DNA of 64,000 nucleotides from Afifella pfennigii DSM 17143 (lineage in GTDB: Bacteria; Pseudomonadota; Alphaproteobacteria; Rhizobiales; Afifellaceae). The number at the start of each line of letters is the position of its first letter. The stretch's first letter is position 1. Of this stretch, positions 38,441-46,686 are shown one piece after another. The stretch spans positions 1 through 64,000 of the forward strand of contig NZ_JHZK01000011.1 of the NCBI RefSeq assembly GCF_000688515.1. The letters are read 5' to 3'. The notes under the pieces were generated by a model, which saw nothing but the letters and a program-made list of their open reading frames with translations, was not told where the DNA came from and searched no databases. Position numbers and translations under genes: made by a program.

Positions 38441-39465
38441 CAGCCGCCCCGCACCAGCTGCACGAATCTTTCCACATGCGCGACCGGCGTATCGGGCGTG
38501 ATGCCGTGTCCGAGATTGAAAATGTGCGGGTAGCCCTGCATCGCCTCCAGGATCTGCCGCACGCCATTCTCCAGCGCCGCACCACCGACGATGAGCCGCA
38601 TCGGATCGAGATTGCCTTGCAGCGCAAGCCCGCCGACCGCGTCGCGCGCCGCAGCCAGCGGCACCGACCAATCGAGCCCAAGCGCATCCGCGCCTGTGGC
38701 TTCGGCATAGGCCTTGAGCCGCGCACCGCCGCCCTTCGGGAAGGCGATCACCTTGGCACCGGGAATTTCCGCACGCACGCCTTCCACGATCCGCCTCACC
38801 GGCTCGATCGCCCAGCGCTTGAAACCCTCCTCGTCCAGGACCCCGGCCCAGGTGTCGAAGATCTGCACCGCATCGGCGCCCGCCCTCAGCTGCGCCACCA
38901 GATAGCGGGTGGAGGCCTCCACCAGAATATCCATCAGCGCATCGAAGGCCTCCGGCTCGCCCATCGAAAGTTTGCGTGCCGGACCCTGGTCAGGTGTACC
39001 GGAGCCGGCGACCATGTAGGTCGCCACCGTCCACGGCGCACCGCAAAAGCCCAGCAGCGTCGTCTCAGCGGGCAAGGCTTGGCGCACGCGCTCCACCGTC
39101 TCCAGAACCGGAGCAAGATGGCCAAGCACGTCCTTGCCGGCGAACTCGCCGATCCGTGCCGGATCGATCGGCTCCAGAACGGGCCCGCGACCCTCCTCGA
39201 AGCGCACGTCCTGTCCGAGTGCGTCGGGTACCACCAGGATATCGGAAAACAGGATCGCCGCGTCGAAACCGAAGCGACGGATCGGCTGCAGCGTCACTTC
39301 CGTCGCCAGCGTGGGCGTGTAGCACAGGTCGAGAAACCCGTTCGCCTGGGCTCGCGTTTGCCGGTACTCCGGCAGATAGCGTCCGGCCTGGCGCATCATC
39401 CAGAGCGGTGGCACTGCAAGGCTTTCGCCCTCCAGGACCTTCATGAGGGATTTTGGGGAAGTCAC
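38440..39465 (-). CDS. hemE: Uroporphyrinogen decarboxylase
   Basis: 341-aa enzyme converting uroporphyrinogen III to coproporphyrinogen III. N-terminal substrate-binding signature [17 protein letters not shown], then [20 protein letters not shown] with the catalytic aspartate, and the second signature [11 protein letters not shown]. The length is typical. It is transcribed away from the adjacent putative replication origin, as in Caulobacter. A perfect CtrA box begins 8 bp upstream of the start codon, so hemE transcription may be subject to the same control. Confidence 0.97.
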   Translation of the reverse strand: MTSPKSLMKVLEGESLAVPPLWMMRQAGRYLPEYRQTRAQANGFLDLCYTPTLATEVTLQPIRRFGFDAAILFSDILVVPDALGQDVRFEEGRGPVLEPIDPARIGEFAGKDVLGHLAPVLETVERVRQALPAETTLLGFCGAPWTVATYMVAGSGTPDQGPARKLSMGEPEAFDALMDILVEASTRYLVAQLRAGADAVQIFDTWAGVLDEEGFKRWAIEPVRRIVEGVRAEIPGAKVIAFPKGGGARLKAYAEATGADALGLDWSVPLAAARDAVGGLALQGNLDPMRLIVGGAALENGVRQILEAMQGYPHIFNLGHGITPDTPVAHVERFVQLVRGG

Positions 39466-39851
39466 AGGGCTCTTAATCCAAAATTAACGAGAAGAGAGTC
39501 TGTTGTTGTTTCTGGTCCGTGGATTAACCGGATTCAAACTCCCCCACAACGTATGAAGCCGCGGCAAAGCGGCTGCGCCCGCATCACGGCGTTTGGAAAA
39601 CAGCGTGGATAGCGGGCGAGCGCGGGAATTGCCGCGCAGCGTTCGAGCCGATTCAAGGCAGCGCGCACCATAGCGCGCCTTGCCATGTGCGCTTGTTGAA
39701 AAGCGCTAGCTGTCGACTCCTGCCCACACCCTGTTGCCAAGCCTTGGCCCACGGCGCAGATTGTGGATCGGCGTGGCGGCCAGCGGGATGACGTCGGCAG
39801 GCGACGTCGCCGCCGCCCGGATTGCGCCATCTTATTCACGGCTATCCCCCA
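39466..39851. other. Putative chromosomal replication origin (oriC)
   Basis: This 386-bp gene-free gap between hemE and the DUF299 gene is the location of Cori in Caulobacter and of the Rickettsia origin. It holds four near-match DnaA boxes (7 of 9 to TTATCCACA) at 39518-39526, 39604-39612 and 39762-39770 (minus strand) and 39832-39840 (plus strand, TTATTCACG). It has a perfect CtrA box at 39473-39488 and an AT-rich block (about 39470-39540) beside it. GANTC sites lie at 39496-39500, 39531-39535, 39650-39654 and 39715-39719. Two small perfect stems lie at 39557-39574 and 39661-39678. The parS cluster is about 6 kb away. Confidence 0.75.
39473..39488. promoter_or_regulatory. Perfect CtrA-binding box in the putative origin
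   Basis: TTAATCCAAAATTAAC is an exact TTAA-N7-TTAAC. In Caulobacter, CtrA binds such boxes in Cori to block initiation in swarmer cells and to repress an origin promoter. Here the box is between the hemE start and the first DnaA-box candidate, so it could act on both initiation and hemE transcription. Confidence 0.78.
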
Positions 39852-40685
39852 TTGCCCCAGACCCGCTTCTTTCATCTGCATCTTATTTCCGACGCGACGG
39901 GCGAGACCCTGATCAATGTCGGGCGTGCCGCGGCCGCGCAATACGCCGGAATCCGGGCGATTGAGCATATCCATTCGCTCGTGCGCAGTCCCAAGCAGAT
40001 CGATCGGATCATGGTGGAAATCGAGAACACACCCGGCATCGTTCTCTACACCCTCGTCGACCGCAAGCTCGCCGACCTCTTGGAAGCGCGATGCGCCGAG
40101 CTCGCCGTTCCGGCCGTATCGGTGCTGGAGCCCGTGCTTCAGGCCTTCCAAGCCTATCTGGGTGCACGTTCCACCGGCCGTATCGGCGCCCAGCATGCCC
40201 TAGACGCGAGCTATTTCCGTCGCATCGAGGCGTTGAACTTCACCATGATGCACGACGATGGGCAGCTTCCGGCCGATATCGACGAGGCAGATGTGATGCT
40301 CATCGGCGTCAGCCGCACCTCCAAGACGCCGACCTCCATCTATCTTGCCAATCGCGGTATCAAGACGGCCAATCTGCCCATCGTCAAAGACATTCCGGTT
40401 TCCCCCGCCCTTGCCCGCGCCAAGCGCTGCCTCGTCGTTGGCCTTGTGGCGAGCCCCGACCGCATCGTGCAGATTCGCCAGCACCGCATTCTCAGCCCTA
40501 ACGGCGAGGAGCGAAATTCCGCCTATCTCGACCGCCACGAGGTGTCGCAGGAAATCCTGCAATGCCGGCGGTTATGCGCCAAGCACGGCTGGCCGATCAT
40601 CGATGTGTCGAGACGCTCCATCGAGGAAACGGCAGCCGCCGTGCTTGCCTTGCTGGCCGAGCGTCGGCTAGGGCCGCATACATGA
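39852..40685 (+). CDS. Pyruvate,phosphate dikinase / PEP synthase regulatory protein (DUF299)
   Basis: About 277-aa bifunctional serine/threonine kinase and Pi-dependent pyrophosphorylase that switches PPDK or PEP synthase off and on. N-terminal [21 protein letters not shown] is the family start. The P-loop-like [11 protein letters not shown] (ADP site) and the KCLVVGL-type strand ([21 protein letters not shown]) are clear. No ATG fits: TTG at 39852 gives [10 protein letters not shown] and is preferred, while TTG at 39822 is the alternative. Neither has a good ribosome binding site. It heads a run with maf, aroE and coaE and is the RP001-type flank of alphaproteobacterial origins. Confidence 0.92.
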   Translation: MPQTRFFHLHLISDATGETLINVGRAAAAQYAGIRAIEHIHSLVRSPKQIDRIMVEIENTPGIVLYTLVDRKLADLLEARCAELAVPAVSVLEPVLQAFQAYLGARSTGRIGAQHALDASYFRRIEALNFTMMHDDGQLPADIDEADVMLIGVSRTSKTPTSIYLANRGIKTANLPIVKDIPVSPALARAKRCLVVGLVASPDRIVQIRQHRILSPNGEERNSAYLDRHEVSQEILQCRRLCAKHGWPIIDVSRRSIEETAAAVLALLAERRLGPHT

Positions 40686-41281
40686 CGCAGCAATTGATCC
40701 TCGCCTCCGGCAGTCCGGCGCGGCGTGCGCTTCTCGGCGCCACCGGCCTCACCTTCGATGTCTTGCGCGCCGAGCTCGATGAGGAAGCTGCGGCGGCCCC
40801 CTTGGAGGAGAGCAATGCCAGTCCCGCCGATATTGCTGCCGCGCTCGCCATGGCCAAGGCGCTGACCGTTAGTGAGCAATATCCGGAGGCGCTCGTCATC
40901 GCCGCCGATCAGACGCTGGAATGCGAGGGCGAGCTGTTGCGCAAGGCCGACGATATGGGCGAGGCGCGCCGCCAGCTCCTCCGCCTTTCCGGCAGGACAC
41001 ATTTCCTGCATGCCGCGCTCGCCTGCGCTGAGGCTGGTCAGATCGTGTTTGAGGCTCAAGAAAGCGCGGCGCTCGCCCTGCGCCAGCTTTCGCCGGAGGA
41101 GGTCGGCCGCTATCTCGCCTTTGCCGGCGAGGAGGTGCTGTCGAGCGTCGGGCTCTACCAGTTCGAAGGGCCGGGCATTCGCCTGATGCAGCGCGTGGAC
41201 GGCGACTATTTTACCATTCTGGGCCTTCCGCTGATGCCGCTTTTGGCGTTCTTGCGCGAGCGCGGCATCGGCACGTTCTGA
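40682..41281 (+). CDS. maf: Maf-family nucleotide pyrophosphatase
   Basis: 199-aa Maf/HAM1-fold protein that hydrolyses modified or non-canonical NTPs. N-terminal signature [14 protein letters not shown], then [20 protein letters not shown] (catalytic D of the QTL variant) and the closing [13 protein letters not shown]. The start ATG overlaps the upstream stop by four bases. AroE follows after one base. Confidence 0.93.
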   Translation: MTQQLILASGSPARRALLGATGLTFDVLRAELDEEAAAAPLEESNASPADIAAALAMAKALTVSEQYPEALVIAADQTLECEGELLRKADDMGEARRQLLRLSGRTHFLHAALACAEAGQIVFEAQESAALALRQLSPEEVGRYLAFAGEEVLSSVGLYQFEGPGIRLMQRVDGDYFTILGLPLMPLLAFLRERGIGTF

Positions 41282-41282
41282 T

Positions 41283-42134
41283 ATGCGTCCCATCGCCTGC
41301 GTCACCGGCTGGCCCGTCGAGCATTCGCGCTCGCCCTTGATCCATCGCTTCTGGCTCGCGCGCTACGGGGTGGAGGGTGATTATGTCGCCCGTCCGGTGT
41401 CGCCGGACGAAGCGGCGGATTTCTATGGCAGCTTCGCAGCCTCCGGCTTTGTCGGCGCGAACGTGACCTTGCCGCACAAAGAAACGGCCTATGCCGCGGC
41501 GCACCGGCGCATGGCCGCGGCGGAGCGTCTCGGCGCGGCCAACACGCTGTGGTTGGAGAAGGGCGAGCTCGTTGCGGACAACACGGACGCGGTCGGATTT
41601 CTCGCCTCGCTCGACAGCGCGGCGCCCGGCTGGGCGGAAGGCGCGGAGCGAGCACTCGTTCTGGGCGCCGGCGGTGCGACGCGCGCGGTGCTCGATGCAT
41701 TGATTGAAAGAGGCATCGAAAAGGTTGATCTTCTCAACCGAACCGAAAAGCGCGCCCATGAACTCGTGGAGTTCTTCGCGCCGCGCGCGGCGGGCCGCCT
41801 CGTTCCGGGACCGCTGGAGGCCGCGGAAAAAGTCCTGCCCCGCGCCGATCTCATCGTCAACGCCACCTCCGCCGGTCTTCACGGCGCCGCGCCGCTCGCC
41901 ATTGCCTGGAAAAAGGCGAAACCGACGGCGCTGGCCACCGATCTGACCTATGTGCCGCTTATGACGCCGTTCCTTGCCGGCGCCTCGGAAGCGGGCCTTG
42001 CCACGGTTGACGGGCTCGGCATGCTTCTCCACCAGGCGGTGCCGGGCTTCGAGCGCTGGTTCGGCGTGGTGCCAAAGGTCGATGAGGAGCTACGCCGTCA
42101 CGTTCTGGCCGATCTTGCGAGGGCTGTTCCATGA
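41283..42134 (+). CDS. aroE: Shikimate dehydrogenase (NADP+)
   Basis: 283-aa enzyme of the aromatic amino-acid pathway reducing 3-dehydroshikimate. N-terminal shikimate site with GWPVEHSRSPLIHRFW and VTLPHKE (catalytic Lys). NTD motif in VADNTDAVGF. The Rossmann loop is VLGAGGATRAV and NRT (LLNRTEKR) indicates NADP preference. Tight spacing to maf and coaE argues for one operon. Confidence 0.96.
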   Translation: MRPIACVTGWPVEHSRSPLIHRFWLARYGVEGDYVARPVSPDEAADFYGSFAASGFVGANVTLPHKETAYAAAHRRMAAAERLGAANTLWLEKGELVADNTDAVGFLASLDSAAPGWAEGAERALVLGAGGATRAVLDALIERGIEKVDLLNRTEKRAHELVEFFAPRAAGRLVPGPLEAAEKVLPRADLIVNATSAGLHGAAPLAIAWKKAKPTALATDLTYVPLMTPFLAGASEAGLATVDGLGMLLHQAVPGFERWFGVVPKVDEELRRHVLADLARAVP

Positions 42135-42718
42135 TCGTCATCGGCCTGACCGGCTCCATGGCCATGGGCAAATCGACGACGGCGGCGATGTTTCGCGCCC
42201 GTGGCATGCCGGTGCACGATTCCGACAATGCCGTTCACCGTCTCTACCGCGGTGCCGCGGTGGCGCCGATCGAAGCAGCTTTCCCCGGCGTGACGAAGGA
42301 TGGCGAGGTCGACCGAAAGAAGCTTGGTGCGACGCTCGCCGGCGATATCGCCCAGCTGAAGCGGCTGGAGGCGATCGTTCATCCGCTGGTGCGCGAGGAG
42401 ACGCTGCGCTTTGCTCAGAAGGCGTCAGACGATAGGGCGCGGGCCATCCTTCTCGATATACCGCTCTTGTTCGAGACGCGGGCGGAGGCATGGATGGATT
42501 GCGTCGTCGTCGTCTCGGCGCCTGCCGAAATCCAGCGCCAGCGGGTTCTGGCCCGCCGCGGCATGAGCGAGGCGCTGTTCGACAAGCTTGTTGCGCGCCA
42601 AGTGCCCGATGCCGACAAGCGGCGGCGGGCGCATTTCGTCATCGATACCGCCCATGGCTTCGCCGCGGCCGAGCGCGAGGTGGGGGCTATCCTCAAAGCC
42701 GTGGCATCGATGAGCTAG
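42131..42718 (+). CDS. coaE: Dephospho-CoA kinase
   Basis: 195-aa P-loop kinase performing the last step of coenzyme A synthesis. Walker A is GSMAMGKST near the N-terminus, then HDSDNAVHRLY (substrate site), RLEAIVHPLVREE, AILLDIPLLFE and the lid RVLARRGMSEALF. Four-base ATGA overlap with aroE. A GC hairpin begins 2 bp after its stop. Confidence 0.95.
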   Translation: MIVIGLTGSMAMGKSTTAAMFRARGMPVHDSDNAVHRLYRGAAVAPIEAAFPGVTKDGEVDRKKLGATLAGDIAQLKRLEAIVHPLVREETLRFAQKASDDRARAILLDIPLLFETRAEAWMDCVVVVSAPAEIQRQRVLARRGMSEALFDKLVARQVPDADKRRRAHFVIDTAHGFAAAEREVGAILKAVASMS

Positions 42719-42720
42719 GG

Positions 42721-42743
42721 CGCGCGAGGTCTCGCCTTGCGCG
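42721..42743 (+). terminator. Hairpin just after coaE
   Basis: CGCGCGAGG (42721-42729) and CCTTGCGCG (42735-42743) pair over 9 bp (one G-U) with a 5-nt loop. There is no U-tract. Probably the end of the DUF299-maf-aroE-coaE transcript. Confidence 0.5.
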
Positions 42744-42818
42744 ATGCGCGTATCGGTGGCTTGGCGACGGGGTGCCGAATCGGTCAGTCAGCCGCCTGAC
42801 GCAAAAGTCTTGGATGAA

Positions 42819-42850
42819 CCGGCGCGCCAGCTTGCGCCGGCACTTTCTCC
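42819..42850 (+). terminator. Second hairpin upstream of dnaQ
   Basis: CCGGCGC (42819-42825) and GCGCCGG (42834-42840) pair across an 8-nt loop, followed by the pyrimidine-rich CACTTTCTCC. It lies 18 bp before the dnaQ start, so it could also be a leader structure affecting dnaQ translation. Confidence 0.4.
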
Positions 42851-42868
42851 GGGCACAATGGCTGGCCG

Positions 42869-43585
42869 ATGCGTGAGATCGTCTTCGATACCGAGACCAC
42901 GGGCCTTGACGCCCTCAGGGGCGACCGGCTGGTGGAGATCGGCTGCGTGGAGATCATCAACCGCATTCCCACCGGGCGCTTCTACCACGTCTATATCAAC
43001 CCCGGCCGCGCCATCAGCGCCGAAGCCGTCGCCGTGCACGGGCTGACGGAGGAGTTTCTCGCCGACAAGCCGCTTTTCACAGATTGCGTGGCGGAGTTCC
43101 TGGAATTTATCGCCGATGCGCCGCTGGTGGCCCACAATGCCAGCTTTGACCGCGGCTTCATCAACATGGAACTGAAGCTTGCGGGCCAGACGGCCCTGCC
43201 GGATGAGCGCTTCGTCGACACGCTGGTCCTGGCGCGGCGTCGCCATCCTGGCGGCGCCAACAGCCTCGACGCGCTTTGCAGCCGCTATGGCATCGACAAT
43301 TCGGCCCGCACCAAGCACGGCGCGCTGCTGGACGCAGAGATCCTGGCGGAAGTCTATGTGGAATTGCAGGGCGGCCGCCAGGCTCTCTTGGAGCTTGGCA
43401 GCATCTCCGCTGGCGAGGACGGCTTGCCGCGCGCCCAACCTGTCGGAGCGCGCCCGCACGAGCTGCCATCGCGTCTTTGCGGGGCCGCACGCGCCGCCCA
43501 TCGCGCTTATGTCGCAAAGGAGCTGGGCGAGGCGGCGATGTGGAACAGGTATTGGCCGGCAAAGCCCGGCGCGAGCGGCGACTGA
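42869..43585 (+). CDS. dnaQ: DNA polymerase III epsilon subunit (proofreading exonuclease)
   Basis: 238-aa DEDDh 3'-5' exonuclease. ExoI motif VFDTETTGLD (D7, E9), ExoII HNASFDRGFINMEL and ExoIII with HGALLDAEILAEVY (His and Asp). The C-terminal tail carries the polymerase-alpha-binding linker, here Pro/Arg/Ala-rich. Separated from coaE by 150 bp. coaE-dnaQ-secB is the usual Rhizobiales order near the origin. Confidence 0.96.
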   Translation: MREIVFDTETTGLDALRGDRLVEIGCVEIINRIPTGRFYHVYINPGRAISAEAVAVHGLTEEFLADKPLFTDCVAEFLEFIADAPLVAHNASFDRGFINMELKLAGQTALPDERFVDTLVLARRRHPGGANSLDALCSRYGIDNSARTKHGALLDAEILAEVYVELQGGRQALLELGSISAGEDGLPRAQPVGARPHELPSRLCGAARAAHRAYVAKELGEAAMWNRYWPAKPGASGD

Positions 43586-43653
43586 GCTCTTCTGCCGACG
43601 ATGGCCTCTCGGCGCCGAACAAACCGCGATGGACCCATCGCGGCAAGAGATCG

Positions 43654-44169
43654 TCAGGCCGTCTTCGGCGCTTCGGCCTCGGCCGATTGCTGCGCGCGCT
43701 GGCGATAGAGCGCGGCGAAATCCACCGGGTCGATCATCAACGGCGGGAACCCGCCCTGACGCGTGGCGTCGGCGAGAATCTGCCGCGCGAAGGGGAAGAG
43801 GAGCCGCGGGCATTCGATCAGCACGATTTGATGCACATGCTCCTGCGGCACGTTGCGCAGCTGAAACAGCCCACCATAAACGACTTCCGTAACGAAGAGC
43901 GTATCCTCGCCGCGCTTGGCCGCCGCGTCGAGCTTCAATTCGACCTCGAACTGATTCTCGCCGATCGGCTTAGCGTTGACGTTGACGTTGACGTCAAGTG
44001 ACGGGTTGGAGCCGGCCGGCCTCAGGCTGTTCGGCGCGCCGGGATTTTCGAAGGACAGATCCTTGATGTACTGGCCGAGGACATGGATTCCCGGCGCCTG
44101 GTTCGCCGCGGCTTCCGCCGGCTTCGTTTCTTCGGCGGGCTCGCCGCCATTGCTGGCTTGCTTGGCCAT
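43654..44169 (-). CDS. secB: Protein-export chaperone SecB
   Basis: 171-aa tetrameric holdase delivering preproteins to SecA. The core includes IHVLGQYIKDLSFENPGAPNSL, VELKLDAAAKRGEDTLFVTEVVYGGLFQL, RLLFPFARQILADATRQGGFPPLMIDPVDFAALY. An Ala/Glu/Pro-rich N-terminal extension of about 30 residues and an acidic-alanine C-terminal tail are typical of alphaproteobacteria. Convergent with dnaQ. Confidence 0.96.
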   Translation of the reverse strand: MAKQASNGGEPAEETKPAEAAANQAPGIHVLGQYIKDLSFENPGAPNSLRPAGSNPSLDVNVNVNAKPIGENQFEVELKLDAAAKRGEDTLFVTEVVYGGLFQLRNVPQEHVHQIVLIECPRLLFPFARQILADATRQGGFPPLMIDPVDFAALYRQRAQQSAEAEAPKTA

Positions 44170-44257
44170 GCTCGTCTTTCCGCATATTGAGGGTTGGCTG
44201 GCCGACTAGCATGCGCCGTGGATTGCGGCAACCACGGCGGGCGACAAGCCGGGCGCC

Positions 44258-44701
44258 TCAGTTCGGATCGCGGACCTTGAACTCGCTCTCTTCCAGGTCG
44301 ATCACCTCTCCGTCGGGGCCAGTGCGGTAGCGGCGCTCGGTGGTGACGACCGTCAGATTGAGACGCGAGACGACGAAGGAAAAGATTGCCTGGCGCACGG
44401 GCGGCACGAAAAGCAGAAAGCCGATGACGTCGGTGACGAAGCCCGGCGTCAGGAGCAACAGGCCGGCAGCGGCGATCATCGCCCCATCGGCCATACTGCG
44501 CGCCGGCATACGGTTGGCTTCCAAATCGGCGCGGATGCGCAGGATCGTCTGCACGCCCTGATGGCGCAGCAGCGCCGTGCCGATCACGGCCGTCAGCAGC
44601 GTCAAGAGCAGCGTGGCGACAAGGCCGATGCTCTGGCCGACGAGGATGAAGACGGCCACTTCCACGAGCGGCACGATAAGAAGGAGGAGAAAGATCGGCA
44701 T
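44258..44701 (-). CDS. fxsA: FxsA-family membrane protein
   Basis: 147-aa inner-membrane protein of the FxsA family (in E. coli it lessens phage T7 exclusion by F plasmid). Two or three hydrophobic segments: FLLLLIVPLVEVAVFILVG, LVATLLLTLLTAVIGTALL and AAGLLLLTPGFVTDVIGFLLF. The signature LLTPGFVTDVIG is diagnostic. The last 40 residues are polar and acidic. Divergent from the Tim44-like gene by 138 bp. Confidence 0.92.
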   Translation of the reverse strand: MPIFLLLLIVPLVEVAVFILVGQSIGLVATLLLTLLTAVIGTALLRHQGVQTILRIRADLEANRMPARSMADGAMIAAAGLLLLTPGFVTDVIGFLLFVPPVRQAIFSFVVSRLNLTVVTTERRYRTGPDGEVIDLEESEFKVRDPN

Positions 44702-44839
44702 GGGGCGGTTCCTGTTCGCCGATATGGGGATTGGGTGAGTTTTTTAAAGACTTGCCTGCGCCCTGCTGGACTCGCGGCCGATCCTGCTTACATTGGCCCT
44801 TAAGCAGCGGACGCCCGACGGGAGCGTGCAAGGATAGGC

Positions 44840-45559
44840 ATGAGCGGCTTCTTCGATATCTATTCCTTGATTTTTTTGGTCATTGCCGTGGTGATTTTCA
44901 TGCGCCTCGGCAGCGTGCTCGGCCGGCGCACCGGCAACGAGCCTTCGCCGTATGAGAATGGCCGCAAACCCTCGCGTATGGCAACGCGTCCGACCCCGGA
45001 AAACGTCATCACCCTGCCGCGAGCCGAGCAGGCGCCCGAGCGCGACATGGCGCCGGAGACGGGCGCGCCCGACTGGAGCGCTCTGAAGCGCCACGCCAAG
45101 CCGGATACGCCGCTTTACGACGGGCTTGTGGCGATAAGCCGCGCCGACTCCGCTTTCGATCCCGATTCGTTCCTGAACGGCGCCAAATCCGCTTACGAGA
45201 TGATCGTGCAGGGCTTCGCGGCTGGCGACCGCGATACGTTGCGTTCGCTGCTTTCCGCCGACGTCTACGAGAGCTTTTCCGGGGCGATCGCCGAGCGCGA
45301 GGAGCGGGGCGAGCGCATGGAGACGACCTTCGTCGGCTTTGAGACCGTCAAGCTTTCCGGGGCGGCATTGGAAGACAAGGTCGCGCGCATTGCCGTCCGC
45401 TTCAAATCCGAGCTTGTCTCCGTCACCTACGACAAGGAGGGGCGGGTGATCGAGGGTGATCCGACCAGCGTGCAAAAGCCCGACGAGATCTGGACCTTCG
45501 CCCGCTCCACCGCCAGCCGCGACCCGAACTGGGAACTGGTCGCCACCGAATCGGGCTGA
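44840..45559 (+). CDS. Tim44/TimA-like domain protein
   Basis: 239-aa protein with one N-terminal membrane helix (IYSLIFLVIAVVIFMRLGSVLGRRTG), a polar linker, and a C-terminal Tim44-like domain (about 95-235) with FLNGAKSAYEMIVQGFAAGD and ISxxDKEGxxxEGDP-like strands. The GRRTGNE following the helix is the family mark. Alphaproteobacterial TimA is the bacterial relative of mitochondrial Tim44; its role is not settled. The order secB-fxsA-tim44-mltA-smr is a well-conserved alphaproteobacterial cluster. AAGGA is just upstream of the ATG. Confidence 0.93.
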   Translation: MSGFFDIYSLIFLVIAVVIFMRLGSVLGRRTGNEPSPYENGRKPSRMATRPTPENVITLPRAEQAPERDMAPETGAPDWSALKRHAKPDTPLYDGLVAISRADSAFDPDSFLNGAKSAYEMIVQGFAAGDRDTLRSLLSADVYESFSGAIAEREERGERMETTFVGFETVKLSGAALEDKVARIAVRFKSELVSVTYDKEGRVIEGDPTSVQKPDEIWTFARSTASRDPNWELVATESG

Positions 45560-45600
45560 GCCGCGGGCCCGATACGCGTGCTGTCCGTTCCGGCCCGCGC

Positions 45601-46686
45601 ATGTCCGCTCCCGCTCCCGCTTCCGGCTGCCAAAGCGCAATAGGGCCCGAAACGGCGCTTGTGCCCGTTGCCTTCGATGCCATCGCCGGCTGGCACGCGG
45701 ACGATCACGCCCACGCTTTTGCAGCTTTCAGACTGTCGGCCGAGGCCTTGCTGAGCGGCGTCCCGCCCTGCCGCGGCCGGGCCGCTCGCGGCTTGCGGCA
45801 GACGGCCGAAGCCGCCGTTGCCATGCAAGATGCCGCTCGCGACAAGAGCGCCGCCCGCGCCTTCTTTGAACGTTACTTCACGCCATGGCGCTACCCCCAT
45901 CCGGGCCTTTTGACGGGCTACTACGAGCCCGTCGTCGAGGCGCGGCTGGAAAGATCGGCCGAGTTCAGCGTGCCGCTCTACCGCCCGCCGGCCGGCTGCG
46001 CCGCCGAGGAGAATCCGCAAGAGGCGATTTGCGCGCCGGACCGTGCCGAAATCGAGGCTGGGGCGCTTGCCGGGCAGGGGTTGGAGTTCGTCTTTCTCGC
46101 CGATCCGGTGGCGGCTTTTTTCATCCACGTTCAGGGCTCCGCGCGGCTACGCCTGGAGGATGGACGCCAGATGCGCATTGCCTATGCCGGCAAGTCGGGC
46201 CACGCCTATACCTCCATCGGCCGCCTTGCCGTGGAGGAGGGGCTCCTTCCCGCCCAGGGTGCCGACAAGGCGGCGCTTGAGGCATTCCTGAAGGCCGACG
46301 AGGAAAGAGGGGCGGCGCTGATGCGCCTTAACCGCTCCTACATCTTTTTTCGCGAGGTGAAGGGCCATTCGGCGCAGGCCGGGCCGCTCGGCGCCGTCGG
46401 GGCGCCGCTGACGGCGGGACGCAGCGCCGCCGTCGACAGCGATCACCTCCCCTTGCATTTGCCGCTCTTCATCGACGCGCCGCCGCTGCCGGGCTTCGGC
46501 GCGGCACCATTCCGGCGGCTGATGGTCGCGCAGGATGTTGGCTCGGCAATCAAGGGGCCGGGCCGGGCCGATCTCTTCGTCGGCACCGGCGAACCCGCCG
46601 GAACTGTGGCCGGCCGAATCCAACATGCGGGGCGCATGATCGCGCTCTGGCCGAGGGCCGAAATCGAGAAAGGCTCCGTTGCATGA
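45601..46686 (+). CDS. mltA: MltA-domain lytic murein transglycosylase
   Basis: 361-aa peptidoglycan lytic transglycosylase with the MltA double-psi barrel (about 100-250) and 3D C-terminal domain (about 285-355). Visible blocks are GLLTGYYEPVVEAR, FFIHVQGSARLRLEDG, YAGKSGHAYTSIGR, the catalytic aspartate region VAQDVGSAIKGPGRADLF and AGRIQHAGRMIALWP. Odd point: the only ATG available begins MSAPAPASGCQSAIG, with no hydrophobic signal. A cysteine at residue 10 might be a relic lipobox. Either the start is a non-standard codon or export differs. Confidence 0.9.
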   Translation: MSAPAPASGCQSAIGPETALVPVAFDAIAGWHADDHAHAFAAFRLSAEALLSGVPPCRGRAARGLRQTAEAAVAMQDAARDKSAARAFFERYFTPWRYPHPGLLTGYYEPVVEARLERSAEFSVPLYRPPAGCAAEENPQEAICAPDRAEIEAGALAGQGLEFVFLADPVAAFFIHVQGSARLRLEDGRQMRIAYAGKSGHAYTSIGRLAVEEGLLPAQGADKAALEAFLKADEERGAALMRLNRSYIFFREVKGHSAQAGPLGAVGAPLTAGRSAAVDSDHLPLHLPLFIDAPPLPGFGAAPFRRLMVAQDVGSAIKGPGRADLFVGTGEPAGTVAGRIQHAGRMIALWPRAEIEKGSVA

